Made by a program: the position numbers and the translations under genes. A DNA stretch of 14,673 nt from Roseovarius sp. (GTDB lineage Bacteria > Pseudomonadota > Alphaproteobacteria > Rhodobacterales > Rhodobacteraceae): contig SLDH01000008.1 of assembly GCA_007125415.1 (NCBI GenBank), positions 1-14,673 of the forward strand. Direction: 5' to 3'. Every line of letters starts with the position of its first letter. Positions within the stretch are counted from its first letter, which is position 1. Shown here piece after piece: positions 8,336-14,673 of the stretch. The notes beneath the pieces were generated by a model, which ran no database searches, was not told the origin of the DNA, and was given only the letters and a program-made list of their open reading frames with translations.

Positions 8336-9385
8336 ATGAGCGAGAATTTGCAGAATGGCAGTCGTTGGGGCGTCACCGCGATGATCAGCGAGCCGCCACA
8401 GCTCGTCATGGCTTTCGTCGCACATCATCTGCTCGCCGGGGCCGACCGCGTGATCGTGCATCTCGACACGCCCGACCCGGCGCTCGAGGCGCGTCTGGCG
8501 AAAGTCCCGGGCTGTCAGGTCGTTCCCGTCACATCAAAAACCTGGGGGCCTTCCAGATATGACCGGCCCAATCCGCCGTCGGGCCGCCAGCGCCGGTTGC
8601 TGGAGGGGGTCCTTGAAGAGACCGATCTGGACTGGATCTTCCATCTCGACGCAGATGAGTTTCTGATGTCGCAACGCCCCATCAGCGCCCTTCTGGCCGA
8701 GGTGGACCGTTCGGTCGATTGGCTGTTCGTCGACGTGGCCGAACGTGTTCACGCGACCGATCCCGATCCCGACAATATATTCGACGGGGTATTCCGACGC
8801 TCCTTTCCGCCACAGCTCGACGACAGTCTGTCGGGCATCGACGGCCCGGCATCGGCTTTTCTGGATCGGGGGTTGAGCGGATATCCGGGGGGAAAATCCG
8901 CGTATCGGCCGGGGCGGGGCATTGAGCCCGACATTCATGCGCCCGCAAACCAGCCGGTGCTGAAGAAGGGGCAATTGCCCGACACGCGCGTTCTCCATTT
9001 CGATGGTCTGACGGGCGCTCACTGGGTCTGGAAGAAGCGGCGCGTCATCGCGCAGCAACCGGCACCGAAGAAGTTGCGGGCCTCGATCGCGGCCCAGCGC
9101 GCAGCACTGGAGGCGGCCGCCACCGATGCGGAGGCCGAGGCCATCTACGATCAGATGAAACGGCTCTCGCCGCCGCGCCTCGCCGCCTTGCAGGCGCAGG
9201 GGCGGATCGAAACCTGGGACATCGATCCAAGGCGCGCCGCATGGCAGATCTTCGGGCCCGAGACCCTGGATTTTTCAGTTGCCGCCTTCGATCCGACCCC
9301 TGTGCCGGTCACCCCCTATCGCAAGCCGAGCCTGTGGTCGCGCGTGATTCAGGGGCTGAAACGCCGCTGGCCCCTGCGCGGGTAG
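8336..9385 (+). CDS. glycosyltransferase family 2-like protein
   Basis: A 349-residue cytoplasmic protein of the GT2-like group common in roseobacters. It opens with SRWGVTAMISEPPQLVMAFV and AHHLLAGADRVIVHLD (about 9-44), the first beta/alpha unit of this GT-A group, and has the nucleotide-sugar/metal motif as DWIFHLDADEFL (99-110, DAD at 105-107). The conserved downstream LHFDGLTGAHWVWKKR follows, then an Ala-rich helical C-terminal part. Donor and acceptor are unknown; surface polysaccharide or lipid glycosylation is the usual role. The start at ATG 8336 keeps the whole N-terminal beta strand; the next ATG (8378) would cut it off. The open frame continues upstream over the operator but without family similarity. 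Single-gene unit, divergent from sucC, followed by a possible terminator hairpin. Confidence 0.82.
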   Translation: MSENLQNGSRWGVTAMISEPPQLVMAFVAHHLLAGADRVIVHLDTPDPALEARLAKVPGCQVVPVTSKTWGPSRYDRPNPPSGRQRRLLEGVLEETDLDWIFHLDADEFLMSQRPISALLAEVDRSVDWLFVDVAERVHATDPDPDNIFDGVFRRSFPPQLDDSLSGIDGPASAFLDRGLSGYPGGKSAYRPGRGIEPDIHAPANQPVLKKGQLPDTRVLHFDGLTGAHWVWKKRRVIAQQPAPKKLRASIAAQRAALEAAATDAEAEAIYDQMKRLSPPRLAALQAQGRIETWDIDPRRAAWQIFGPETLDFSVAAFDPTPVPVTPYRKPSLWSRVIQGLKRRWPLRG

Positions 9386-9399
9386 CCGCGCCTGCAAGA

Positions 9400-9431
9400 G
9401 CGAGGGAAACTGTTCCTCGCACACCGTTTTT
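9400..9431 (+). terminator. possible terminator after the glycosyltransferase gene
   Basis: GCGAGG (9400-9405) pairs with CCTCGC (9415-9420); six nt later comes TTTTT (9427-9431). The T-run is displaced from the stem, so efficiency is doubtful. The same sequence is also the left arm of the larger inverted repeat with 9614-9630. Confidence 0.4.
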
Positions 9432-9630
9432 CCGGCGAGAGGAGGGCCGCGCCCGACCCTGGGTGGGCGCTTCGGAACGCTGGGGCGACGGCGCTTTATG
9501 GCAGCCAAGACCCTCTGACCGTGGTGCTTCTTGCAACGTTGCAATGCGCCCTCCCGGGGGGAGGGTCGGGCGCCGCCCGGGCTGGTCGCCCGGGCCAGGG
9601 CTTGTGGGGCCTCGCGAGGAACAGTTTCCC
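9404..9630. repeat. nested inverted repeats, possible relic of a mobile or dispersed element
   Basis: The outer arms 9404-9420 and 9614-9630 are perfect 17-bp inverted copies (GGGAAACTGTTCCTCGC and its complement), and pairing resumes outside after a 2-nt offset (AGAG/CTCT). Inside, 9449-9460 and 9562-9573 are perfect 12-bp inverted copies (GCGCCCGACCCT). Between these lies the 14-bp palindrome TTGCAACGTTGCAA (9531-9544). A hairpin GCCCGGGC-TGGTC-GCCCGGGC (9575-9595) sits between the inner and outer right arms. Such nesting suggests a MITE-like or structured dispersed element. No transposase is visible, and target-site duplications are not obvious. Confidence 0.55.
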
Positions 9631-9670
9631 GCTCTTTGTGCCAAAACGGAAATGCGCAGGACTTTTTCAG
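9466..9670 (+). repeat. repeat copy R1, shared with the other side of the mod operon
   Basis: 9466-9507 matches 12796-12837 at 32 of 42 positions without gaps, in the same orientation. Further along, TTGTGCC (9636-9642) and GCGCAGG (9654-9660) followed by ACTTTTTC recur in the same order at 12852-12889. R1 is longer because it contains the palindromic block that the other copy lacks. The end at 9660-9680 (ACTTTTTCAGCAGCCTG) resembles terminal inverted repeats of the GGCTGYTGAAAAAGTC type seen on several IS families (from memory). Confidence 0.45.
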
Positions 9671-9798
9671 CAGCCTGTTAGCGCTGCCCTCGGTCTGTGC
9701 GCCTGACCGTCGGCAAAGGGCTCGACGCCGCCAGAGGGCTTCTTGTGTCAGGTGAAGAAAAATTGGTTGTAATGCGTTGGTAGGTCGGCGGAGCTTGT

Positions 9799-9821
9799 GA
9801 GAAACGCTCGTTCCCGAGCGT
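9799..9821 (-). terminator. possible terminator downstream of modC
   Basis: On the minus strand ACGCTCG and CGAGCGT form a perfect 7-bp stem closed by a GGAA (GNRA) tetraloop, followed directly by TTTCTC. It lies about 150 nt after the modC stop. The short T-run makes it a weak intrinsic terminator candidate. Confidence 0.4.
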
Positions 9822-9973
9822 CGGTCGGCCTGATTGTTCTCCGAGTGGGAACCGGACTGCGCGCTCGGGATCGGGCCGGATATTTCGCAACGCCGCTTGA
9901 TATTCTGCTCCCTCGGGAAGAAGTGGCCGATACGTCCGGAGGCGGGACGGCCCCGTCAGGTCACCCTGCCAGG

Positions 9974-11056
9974 TCACCTCGTCCGGGCAGGGGCCACATG
10001 GTCGCGCGCGACGGACATGGTTTTCAGAATGGCATGGACGGGCTGGCCCGGCTCGAGCGCCATCTGCGCTGCCGCCCGGCGGGTGATGCGGGCGAGGATT
10101 TCATGCTCTCCGACCGCCACATGCACAAGCACACCCGGCCCCGCGCCCGGCATGATCCGCGCCACCGTCCCTTCAAGGATCGTCTGTGCGGACAATCCCT
10201 CCGGCCGGCTGCGCGACAGGATCACCTCATGGGCCATGATGCGCACCCGCAGGGCGGTGCCCGGTGCGGCATCGATTTCGGGCAGAAAGAGCGACCCGCT
10301 TGGCGTGTCGAGCCGTGTCAGCCCATCCGCCTGATACTCCCCCACGATGGCGGGCAGCATCGCCGCCACCTCCCGCAGGCCCATGGCCCGTAGCGCGGCC
10401 GCATCGCTCATCACCTCGGCCGTGGTGCCTTCCTGCACCACATGCCCCTCCTTGATCACCACCATCCGGTCGGCCAGAAGCTGCGCCTCGTTCACGTCAT
10501 GGGTCACCAGAACCACCGGCATGGCAAGGTGCTGGCGCAGGCCGATGATCTCGCCATGGAGCGCCTCGCGCGTGGCCCTGTCCACCGCGGAGAAGGGCTC
10601 GTCCAGGAGCAGCACCTCCGGCCGCCGCGCGAGCGCCCGGGCGATCGCCACACGTTGCTGCTGCCCGCCTGACAGGTCCGCGGGCCTGCGCCGGGCCAGA
10701 CCTCCAAGGCCCATGAGCGCCAGCAGGCGCTGCGCCTCGTCGCCATCCGCCGCATCCATCGCCGCCATGACATTGCCCAGCGCGGTCATATGCGGAAAGA
10801 GCGCATAGCTCTGGAAGACATAGCCCACCCGGCGGCGATAGGTGGGCAGATCGAGGCCCGATGCCGTATCGAGCCACGGGGTGCCATTCACGACGATGCG
10901 CCCCTGCTGCGGGTGCCAGAGCCCCGCGATGCTGCGCAGAAGCGTGGTCTTGCCCGATCCGGAATGACCCACCAGCGCCAGAAGCTCGCCCGGTGCCACG
11001 CGGAACGCAACGTCCAGCGGGATGGGCGATGTCGCGCGTGTCATCACCTCCAGCAT
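9974..11056 (-). CDS. modC: molybdate ABC transporter ATP-binding protein
   Basis: ATPase of the molybdate importer, on the inner face of the membrane with ModB. The 360-residue protein has Walker A GHSGSGKTT (30-38), Q-loop Gln82, ABC signature LSGGQQQR (128-135), Walker B VLLLDEP (148-154), D-loop SAVD (156-159) and switch His186, followed by a C-terminal Mop/TOBE-like molybdate-binding domain (about 290-350), which is typical of ModC rather than of a generic ABC ATPase. The ATG follows the modB stop by 2 nt, so translation is coupled. Last gene of modABC. All catalytic motifs intact. Confidence 0.95.
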   Translation of the reverse strand: MLEVMTRATSPIPLDVAFRVAPGELLALVGHSGSGKTTLLRSIAGLWHPQQGRIVVNGTPWLDTASGLDLPTYRRRVGYVFQSYALFPHMTALGNVMAAMDAADGDEAQRLLALMGLGGLARRRPADLSGGQQQRVAIARALARRPEVLLLDEPFSAVDRATREALHGEIIGLRQHLAMPVVLVTHDVNEAQLLADRMVVIKEGHVVQEGTTAEVMSDAAALRAMGLREVAAMLPAIVGEYQADGLTRLDTPSGSLFLPEIDAAPGTALRVRIMAHEVILSRSRPEGLSAQTILEGTVARIMPGAGPGVLVHVAVGEHEILARITRRAAAQMALEPGQPVHAILKTMSVARDHVAPARTR

Positions 11057-11058
11057 GA

Positions 11059-11727
11059 TCAGGACAATCTCCGCCCCATGCGCGCCGACAGCCAGAATGT
11101 CAGCGCGATGGTGCTCAGTGAAATCGCCACGAGAACCGCGGACATGGTCGCCGCGCCTTGATCATCGAAGCCCTGCACACGGTCGTAGATGGCGATGGCG
11201 ATCGTCTTCGTCTCGCCGGGGATGGAGCCGCCGACCATCAGAACGATCCCGAACTCGCCCAGCGTGTGGGCGAAGGTCAGAACCATGGCCGTCAGCACCC
11301 CGGGCCAGGCCAGCGGCAACTCGACCCGCCACAGCTTGCGGGCAGGCGACATGCCGCAGCACGAGGCCGCGTCGCGAAGCTCTTTCGATACGGCTTCGAA
11401 TCCACGCTGCGCGGGCTGGATGGCGAAGGGCAGGTTGAAGATCACACTCGCCAGCAACAGCCCCTGAAAGGTGAAGACAAGCTGGTGGCCAAAGAGGTTC
11501 TGCCACAGATCACCCACCGGCGAATTGCGCCCGAAGGCCACCAGCAGGTAGAAGCCCAGCACCGTGGGCGGCAGAACCAGCGGCAACATCACAAGCGCCT
11601 CGGCCACTCCCTTCCCCCTGAACTGCCGGTAGGCAAGGAACCGGCCCAGCAGGATGGACACCGGCAAGAGGATCACCACGGTCCATCCCGCCAATCGCAT
11701 CGAGAGCCAGAGCGCCGTCCAGTCCAT
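11059..11727 (-). CDS. modB: molybdate ABC transporter permease
   Basis: Inner-membrane channel subunit of the molybdate importer. 222 residues with about five to six hydrophobic segments (first about 12-33, then 44-65, 84-103, 140-165 and 195-215). The cytoplasmic EAA loop that docks ModC is seen as ELRDAASCCGMSPARKLW (116-133) with RVELPLAWPG following; FAHTLGEFG (152-160) is the characteristic ModB/CysT-type segment after it. The ATG is 3 nt after the modA stop, with SD-like GGAAGG inside modA (in palindrome CCTTCCGGAAGG, 11738-11749). Length is normal for ModB. Confidence 0.95.
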   Translation of the reverse strand: MDWTALWLSMRLAGWTVVILLPVSILLGRFLAYRQFRGKGVAEALVMLPLVLPPTVLGFYLLVAFGRNSPVGDLWQNLFGHQLVFTFQGLLLASVIFNLPFAIQPAQRGFEAVSKELRDAASCCGMSPARKLWRVELPLAWPGVLTAMVLTFAHTLGEFGIVLMVGGSIPGETKTIAIAIYDRVQGFDDQGAATMSAVLVAISLSTIALTFWLSARMGRRLS

Positions 11728-11730
11728 GGA

Positions 11731-12516
11731 TCATTCGCCTTCCGGAAGGACAAAGCCGTATCGTTCCATGATCTCGCGCGCCGCGGGCTCGGTCATGTAG
11801 GCGTAGAAGGCCCTTGCCACAGGTCCGGCCCCATTCAGGAGCACCATGCGCTGGCGCAGGGGCTCGTGCCGATCCTCGGGTATCAGCGCGTAGGTGCCGC
11901 GCGCCGCAACCTCGGGCGACAGCGCCAGAGAATAGGCGATGATACCGCCCTCGGCATTGCCCGAAAGCGCGAAGGCGGCGGCCTGGCTGACATTCTCGCC
12001 CAGCACGATGAAGGGCTGCAGATCCTCCCAGATGCCGCGGGTGACAAGCGCCTCACGAGCCCGCATCCCGTAGGGCGCATGATCGGGGTTGGCGATGGCG
12101 AAGCGGCTGATCTGCCCTGCGGCCAGCTGGTCCGCCAGGTTGTCGAGGCGCTCATCCGCTTTCAGCGATGATCCGTCCGGCACCATCAGGACGATCCGGC
12201 CAACAGCATAGAGATCGCCCTTGTCCGGGCTGAAGCCATCCGCGTGCAGATCAAGGATGAATTGCTCATCGGCGGCCATGAATATCTCGAAGGGTGCGCC
12301 CTGGCGGATCTGGCGGGCGAAATTGCCGGTGGAACCCATGGAGAGGCGCACCGTGAGGCCGGTGTCGGCCGTAAAGGCGGCGGCGATCTCCTCGATGGCG
12401 AATTGCAGATCCGACGCCGCGGCCACGATCGGCGCGTTGTCCCGGGCCGACGCCGGGGCGCAGGTCAGGCCAAGGAGCGCAGCGGCGGTAAGAATGGATC
12501 GGCGGCTGAGAAACAT
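11731..12516 (-). CDS. modA: molybdate ABC transporter periplasmic binding protein
   Basis: Periplasmic receptor that captures molybdate (or tungstate) for ModBC. The chosen start gives 261 residues with a signal peptide: MFLSRRSIL, a hydrophobic run, and a cleavage site after APASA (about 24/25). SRRSIL resembles a twin-arginine motif, so Tat export is possible. The mature part has AAASDLQ (Ser35) and GSTGNFARQI (Ser62), the two oxyanion-binding turns of the ModA family, then GAPFEIFMAADE and HAPYGMRARE. AAGGG lies 8 nt upstream of this ATG, which supports it over an upstream in-frame ATG at 12567 that would add 17 residues before the signal peptide. First gene of modABC. ModA and tungstate-binding relatives cannot be fully separated by eye; the modBC partners favour molybdate. 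Confidence 0.92.
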   Translation of the reverse strand: MFLSRRSILTAAALLGLTCAPASARDNAPIVAAASDLQFAIEEIAAAFTADTGLTVRLSMGSTGNFARQIRQGAPFEIFMAADEQFILDLHADGFSPDKGDLYAVGRIVLMVPDGSSLKADERLDNLADQLAAGQISRFAIANPDHAPYGMRAREALVTRGIWEDLQPFIVLGENVSQAAAFALSGNAEGGIIAYSLALSPEVAARGTYALIPEDRHEPLRQRMVLLNGAGPVARAFYAYMTEPAAREIMERYGFVLPEGE

Positions 12517-12559
12517 CGGAACTGCCCTTGCTCTGAGATATGCGAACATTCGGATGGAG

Positions 12560-12575
12560 GTGATCACACAGTCAA
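12560..12575 (-). promoter_or_regulatory. candidate modA promoter element with operator-like palindrome
   Basis: TTGACT (12570-12575, minus strand) is a good -35 box, though no strong -10 is seen at standard spacing. Directly downstream lies GTGATCAC (12560-12567); in context TGTGATCACC matches 9 of 10 bases of the TGTGATCACA operator upstream of sucC. No ModE-type site with long A/T-rich arms was recognised. Confidence 0.35.
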
Positions 12576-12690
12576 CCGTTATTTCCCGGCCCTGGAGTGC
12601 TCCCGATCAGGTTGGATCACCCCCGGCCGTTCCCGGCCCCGGCGCGGAGCAAAACCCGCAGGCCGCCGCGCATCGCCGCGCCGCGGCCCA

Positions 12691-12773
12691 GCAACGCGCG
12701 CCCTGGTGCAGGTTGCGTGAGGGTGATCGAGATTGCCGCCGGTGTTCGCCACCTTGCGGACGGTAGCACCCTC
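12691..12773. other. foldable region upstream of modA
   Basis: Two neighbouring stem-loops. First: GCAAC (12692-12696) with GTTGC (12713-12717), and CCTG with CAGG inside. Second: GAGGGTG (12719-12725) with CACCCTC (12767-12773), enclosing CCGC (12736-12739) with GCGG (12756-12759) and GGTG (12741-12744) with CACC (12750-12753). If mod transcription starts upstream of this, it would be a structured 5' leader. I do not recognise it as a Moco or other known riboswitch. It may equally be part of the repeat relic. Confidence 0.4.
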
Positions 12774-12795
12774 CCTTTACGTCGCCCGGGACCAA

Positions 12796-12889
12796 GGCGC
12801 TTCCCCGCGCTGAGGCTGCGGTGCTTCATGGCCGCCAGATACGTCCGAACGTTGTGCCTTTTGCCATGTGCAGCGCAGGCACTTTTCCG
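12796..12889 (+). repeat. repeat copy R2, degenerate, related to the copy downstream of modC
   Basis: 12796-12837 aligns ungapped with 9466-9507 (32 of 42 identical), then TTGTGCC (12852-12858), GCGCAGG (12873-12879) and ACTTTTCCGC continue the same order of blocks. It lacks the roughly 120-bp palindromic block present in R1. Direct orientation relative to R1. Confidence 0.45.
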
Positions 12890-12990
12890 CGCTGGTCGCG
12901 TGGGCCGTGGTCGTGGGCAGATGCCGCGGGCAGGGGCGCTGGTCAGAACCTTCAGTCAAATTGCGATCGTCGGGGCGCTTCCGGCCTGCC

Positions 12991-13740
12991 TTACTGGGTG
13001 CGCACCTCATCGACCAGTTGCAGCATGGCTTCGAGCGGCAGGTAGCCGCGCAGCATCTCGTCGTTCATCACGAAGGAGGGCGTGCCGGAAATCTGCAGAT
13101 TGGCGGCCAGCCGGCGATTGGCGGCGAGCACGTCGCTCACGGCCTCGTCCTGCATCTGGCCGATGATCGCATCGGCATCATGACCCAGCGGCTCGGCGAG
13201 GCGGCGCAGCGTTGTCTCGTTGACCGGGCCTGTCATGGTCATCAGCGCGTCATGCACGGCCTTGTAGGCGTCATCACCCGCCACCTGCAGCGTGGCGATG
13301 GCAAAACGGGAGGCCATCTCGCTCTGTTCACCGAGGATCGGAAATTCCTTGAGGATCAGACGGATATCGCCGTCAATATCCACAAGTTGCTCCACCTCGT
13401 CGAAGGCACGGCGGCAATAGCCGCAGCGGTAGTCGATGAATTCCACCAGCGTGATGTCACCATCCGGATTGCCGCCGCTCCAGGAATGATCGCTGTTGAG
13501 CAGCGCATCGCGATTGGCGGCGATCAGATCGCGGTCCTGTGCCATCTGCGCCTGCTGCTCGCGCGATTCCAGAACCGAAACCGCTTCCATGATCACCTCG
13601 GGGTTGTCCAGAAGGTAGGCCCGGACCTCGGCGCGAAAGGCGTCGCGTTCGGCCTTCGACATATCATCGAGGTCGAGCGCCTGTGCGGGCAGGGCCAGGC
13701 CGAGCGTGAGGCCGGTGACGGCGAGAAATCTGCGAAACAT
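12991..13740 (-). CDS. periplasmic DsbA-family thiol:disulfide oxidoreductase, ScsC-like
   Basis: 249-residue exported thioredoxin-fold protein. Signal peptide MFRRFLAVTGLTLGLALPAQA, cleavage expected after residue 21. The mature N-terminus (MSKAERDAFRAEVRAYLLDN, 27-46, then PEVIMEAVSVLE) matches the oligomerisation arm of ScsC/Com1-type DsbA proteins. The fold then carries the redox motif CGYC (Cys106, Cys109) and the cis-proline in GTPSF (Pro221). It probably isomerises or reduces/oxidises protein disulfides in the periplasm; which direction cannot be read from sequence. The ATG is 6 nt after the stop of the M48 gene, with GGAG in the end of that gene as SD, so the pair is an operon. DsbA proper, which usually has CPHC, is less likely. 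Confidence 0.9.
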   Translation of the reverse strand: MFRRFLAVTGLTLGLALPAQALDLDDMSKAERDAFRAEVRAYLLDNPEVIMEAVSVLESREQQAQMAQDRDLIAANRDALLNSDHSWSGGNPDGDITLVEFIDYRCGYCRRAFDEVEQLVDIDGDIRLILKEFPILGEQSEMASRFAIATLQVAGDDAYKAVHDALMTMTGPVNETTLRRLAEPLGHDADAIIGQMQDEAVSDVLAANRRLAANLQISGTPSFVMNDEMLRGYLPLEAMLQLVDEVRTQ

Positions 13741-13746
13741 GAGCGG

Positions 13747-14673
13747 CTATCTCCGGTTTTTGGCGGCGCGATCCGCCGCAGAGAGCACATCCTGCGCCCG
13801 TTGCCAAGCCGCCGACCCGCGCGGCAAAAGGTCCGAGGCGCGGCGCGCATGGATGCCGGCATCCTCCAGCCGGCCAGCCAGGGCATAGCGCTCGGCGGTC
13901 ACCACCGAGGCCATGCCATTATTGCCCAGCCGCGCATGCGCGGCGGCCAGATCGCGCAGCACACGCAGGTCGCGCCCGTCGCGCGCGCGCGCCTGCTCGA
14001 GTATTTCCGCGGCCCTTTGCACCTGCCCATCCGCCAGAAGCGCCCGCCCGTAAGAGCCGAGGATAAGCGCATTCTGCGGGGCCAGATTGGAGGCGCGTGC
14101 ATAGGCGGCGACAGCGGGCTTGATCTGCCGGCTTTCCAGAAGGATCTGGCCCCGCAGATCGTGCAGATATGCATCGTTGGGGCGTCGGCTGATCGCGCCG
14201 TCAATGGCGGGCAGGGCCCGGCCCAGGTCCGACTGGCGATGATAGGCGATGGCCTGCCGCATCAGCTTGATGTCCTCGTGTCCGAACTCGCCCGCGCGGG
14301 TCAGCGTCCATCGCGGCGCGCGGTCGAAGGCCGACAGCTTGGATTTGGCGCGGGCGAACCAGTAGTCGTGCTCGGGCTGCGGGCGCGCGCGGTCGGCATA
14401 GCCTGCGGCAAGCCGTTCGAGCACGCGGAAACGCTCGGAGGAGAGCGGATGGGTCTGGGCATAGGCATCGCGGCGCGACACCGAGAGCGCCTCCTGCCCG
14501 CGAAAGATCGCCATGACCTGCACCGCCCCCTGCGGATCTATCCCCGCATTGGCCAGATACCGCATACCGCTCTGGTCGGCGGCATATTCCTCGGCGCGGG
14601 TATGGGCCATGAACACCCGCAAGGCGGCACTGTGCATCCCGAGCGCGGCCGCCGCGGCCGCATCGCCCCGGCC
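13747..14673 (-). CDS. M48 family metalloprotease with TPR repeats, BepA-like, 5' end outside window
   Basis: The frame is open to the window edge, so the N-terminus, including the expected HEXXH zinc motif and signal peptide, lies outside. Visible: an Ala-rich stretch, then RAEEYAADQSGMRYLANAG with the third zinc ligand in the ExxxD pattern (visible residue about 29), and THPLSSERFRVLERL, the conserved THP..ER segment of M48 peptidases. The C-terminal half is made of TPR-like helical pairs (RPNDAYLHDLRGQILLESRQ, later APQNALILGSYGRALLADGQ). This layout is that of BepA/YfgC, periplasmic proteases that check outer-membrane protein assembly. It is co-transcribed with the DsbA-like gene, which fits a joint envelope quality-control role (inference). 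Confidence 0.88.
   Translation of the reverse strand, partial: GRGDAAAAAALGMHSAALRVFMAHTRAEEYAADQSGMRYLANAGIDPQGAVQVMAIFRGQEALSVSRRDAYAQTHPLSSERFRVLERLAAGYADRARPQPEHDYWFARAKSKLSAFDRAPRWTLTRAGEFGHEDIKLMRQAIAYHRQSDLGRALPAIDGAISRRPNDAYLHDLRGQILLESRQIKPAVAAYARASNLAPQNALILGSYGRALLADGQVQRAAEILEQARARDGRDLRVLRDLAAAHARLGNNGMASVVTAERYALAGRLEDAGIHARRASDLLPRGSAAWQRAQDVLSAADRAAKNRR

Larger units (their letters stand above)
9386..9973. other. gene-free interval rich in palindromes
   Basis: 588 bp between the convergent glycosyltransferase and modC stop codons. I find no frame with convincing protein character; a 99-codon minus-strand frame overlapping the modC stop is Arg/Pro/Ser-rich and looks like chance. 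The left part (about 9396-9690) carries nested inverted repeats and a sequence resembling an IS end; the right part (about 9700-9973) holds a small hairpin (9804-9821) and a 9-bp direct repeat CAGGTCACC (9957-9965 and 9970-9978, the second copy covering the modC stop). Confidence 0.6.
12568..12990. other. non-coding interval between dsbA-like gene and modA
   Basis: About 420 bp with no credible gene on either strand; the open frames present are Arg/Ala/Pro-rich and antisense or out of frame to everything. The part near modA probably contains the mod promoter. The middle (12691-12773) can form strong stem-loops. The part at 12796-12889 resembles the repeat found downstream of modC. The last 100 bp before the dsbA-like stop show no clear terminator. 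Confidence 0.6.

Noticed and set aside
9678..9977. Minus-strand 99-codon frame whose GTG overlaps the modC stop (GTGA)
   Set aside because: The overlap is suggestive, but the peptide is Arg/Pro/Ser-rich without any structured pattern, runs through hairpin and repeat sequence, and has no family resemblance.
9957..9978. Direct repeat CAGGTCACC twice, 13 bp apart, at the modC stop
   Set aside because: Only two short copies; compatible with chance or local slippage, no supporting element ends.
12597..13166. Plus-strand 189-codon frame upstream of and into the dsbA-like gene
   Set aside because: Composition is Arg/Ala/Pro-rich, it overlaps dsbA-like coding sequence antisense, and lacks an SD.

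Overview
The window looks like a piece of an alphaproteobacterial chromosome, most likely Rhodobacterales (Roseobacter/Rhodobacter type). The reasons are the high GC content with strong G/C third-position bias (which creates very long antisense open frames), the sucC-sucD-sucA-sucB order with small unrelated genes inserted, a 2-oxoglutarate dehydrogenase E2 with two lipoyl domains, and the style of the encoded proteins. This placement is an inference from protein appearance and gene order, not from a search.

Layout. Positions 1-8106 are one long minus-strand TCA-cycle operon, read right to left: sucC, sucD, a possible 29-codon mini-ORF, an FkbM-type SAM methyltransferase, a DUF805 membrane protein, sucA (E1o), sucB (E2o), and perhaps the first codons of another gene running off the left edge. 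The junctions are tight: 3 nt between sucA and sucB, ATGA overlaps around the methyltransferase, and SD sequences inside upstream genes. This suggests translational coupling along the transcript. Positions 8107-8335 are the divergent control region between sucC and a plus-strand glycosyltransferase (8336-9385). They hold a perfect 12-bp inverted repeat made of two TGTGATCACA palindromes whose centres are 21 bp apart. This is the clearest regulatory signal in the window.

Positions 9386-9973 are a gene-free stretch rich in palindromes, possibly the relic of a mobile or dispersed repeat element. Positions 9974-12516 are a compact minus-strand modABC molybdate ABC transporter operon. Positions 12568-12990 are a second non-coding stretch with foldable structure and a degenerate copy of part of the 9386-9690 element, so related repeats flank the mod operon on both sides. 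Positions 12991-14673 hold a minus-strand pair: a periplasmic DsbA/ScsC-like thiol oxidoreductase downstream of a 5'-truncated M48 metalloprotease with TPR repeats (BepA-like).

How the genes work together. SucA and SucB (with E3, not seen here) convert 2-oxoglutarate to succinyl-CoA, and SucCD converts succinyl-CoA to succinate with nucleoside triphosphate synthesis. ModABC imports molybdate for molybdoenzymes. The M48 protease and DsbA-like protein form a likely envelope protein quality-control pair. I see no CRISPR array, tRNA, rRNA, intact transposase, phage gene or defence system. The best leads are regulatory: the twin operator, the stop-codon hairpin plus mini-ORF after sucD, and the repeat-bearing flanks of modABC.
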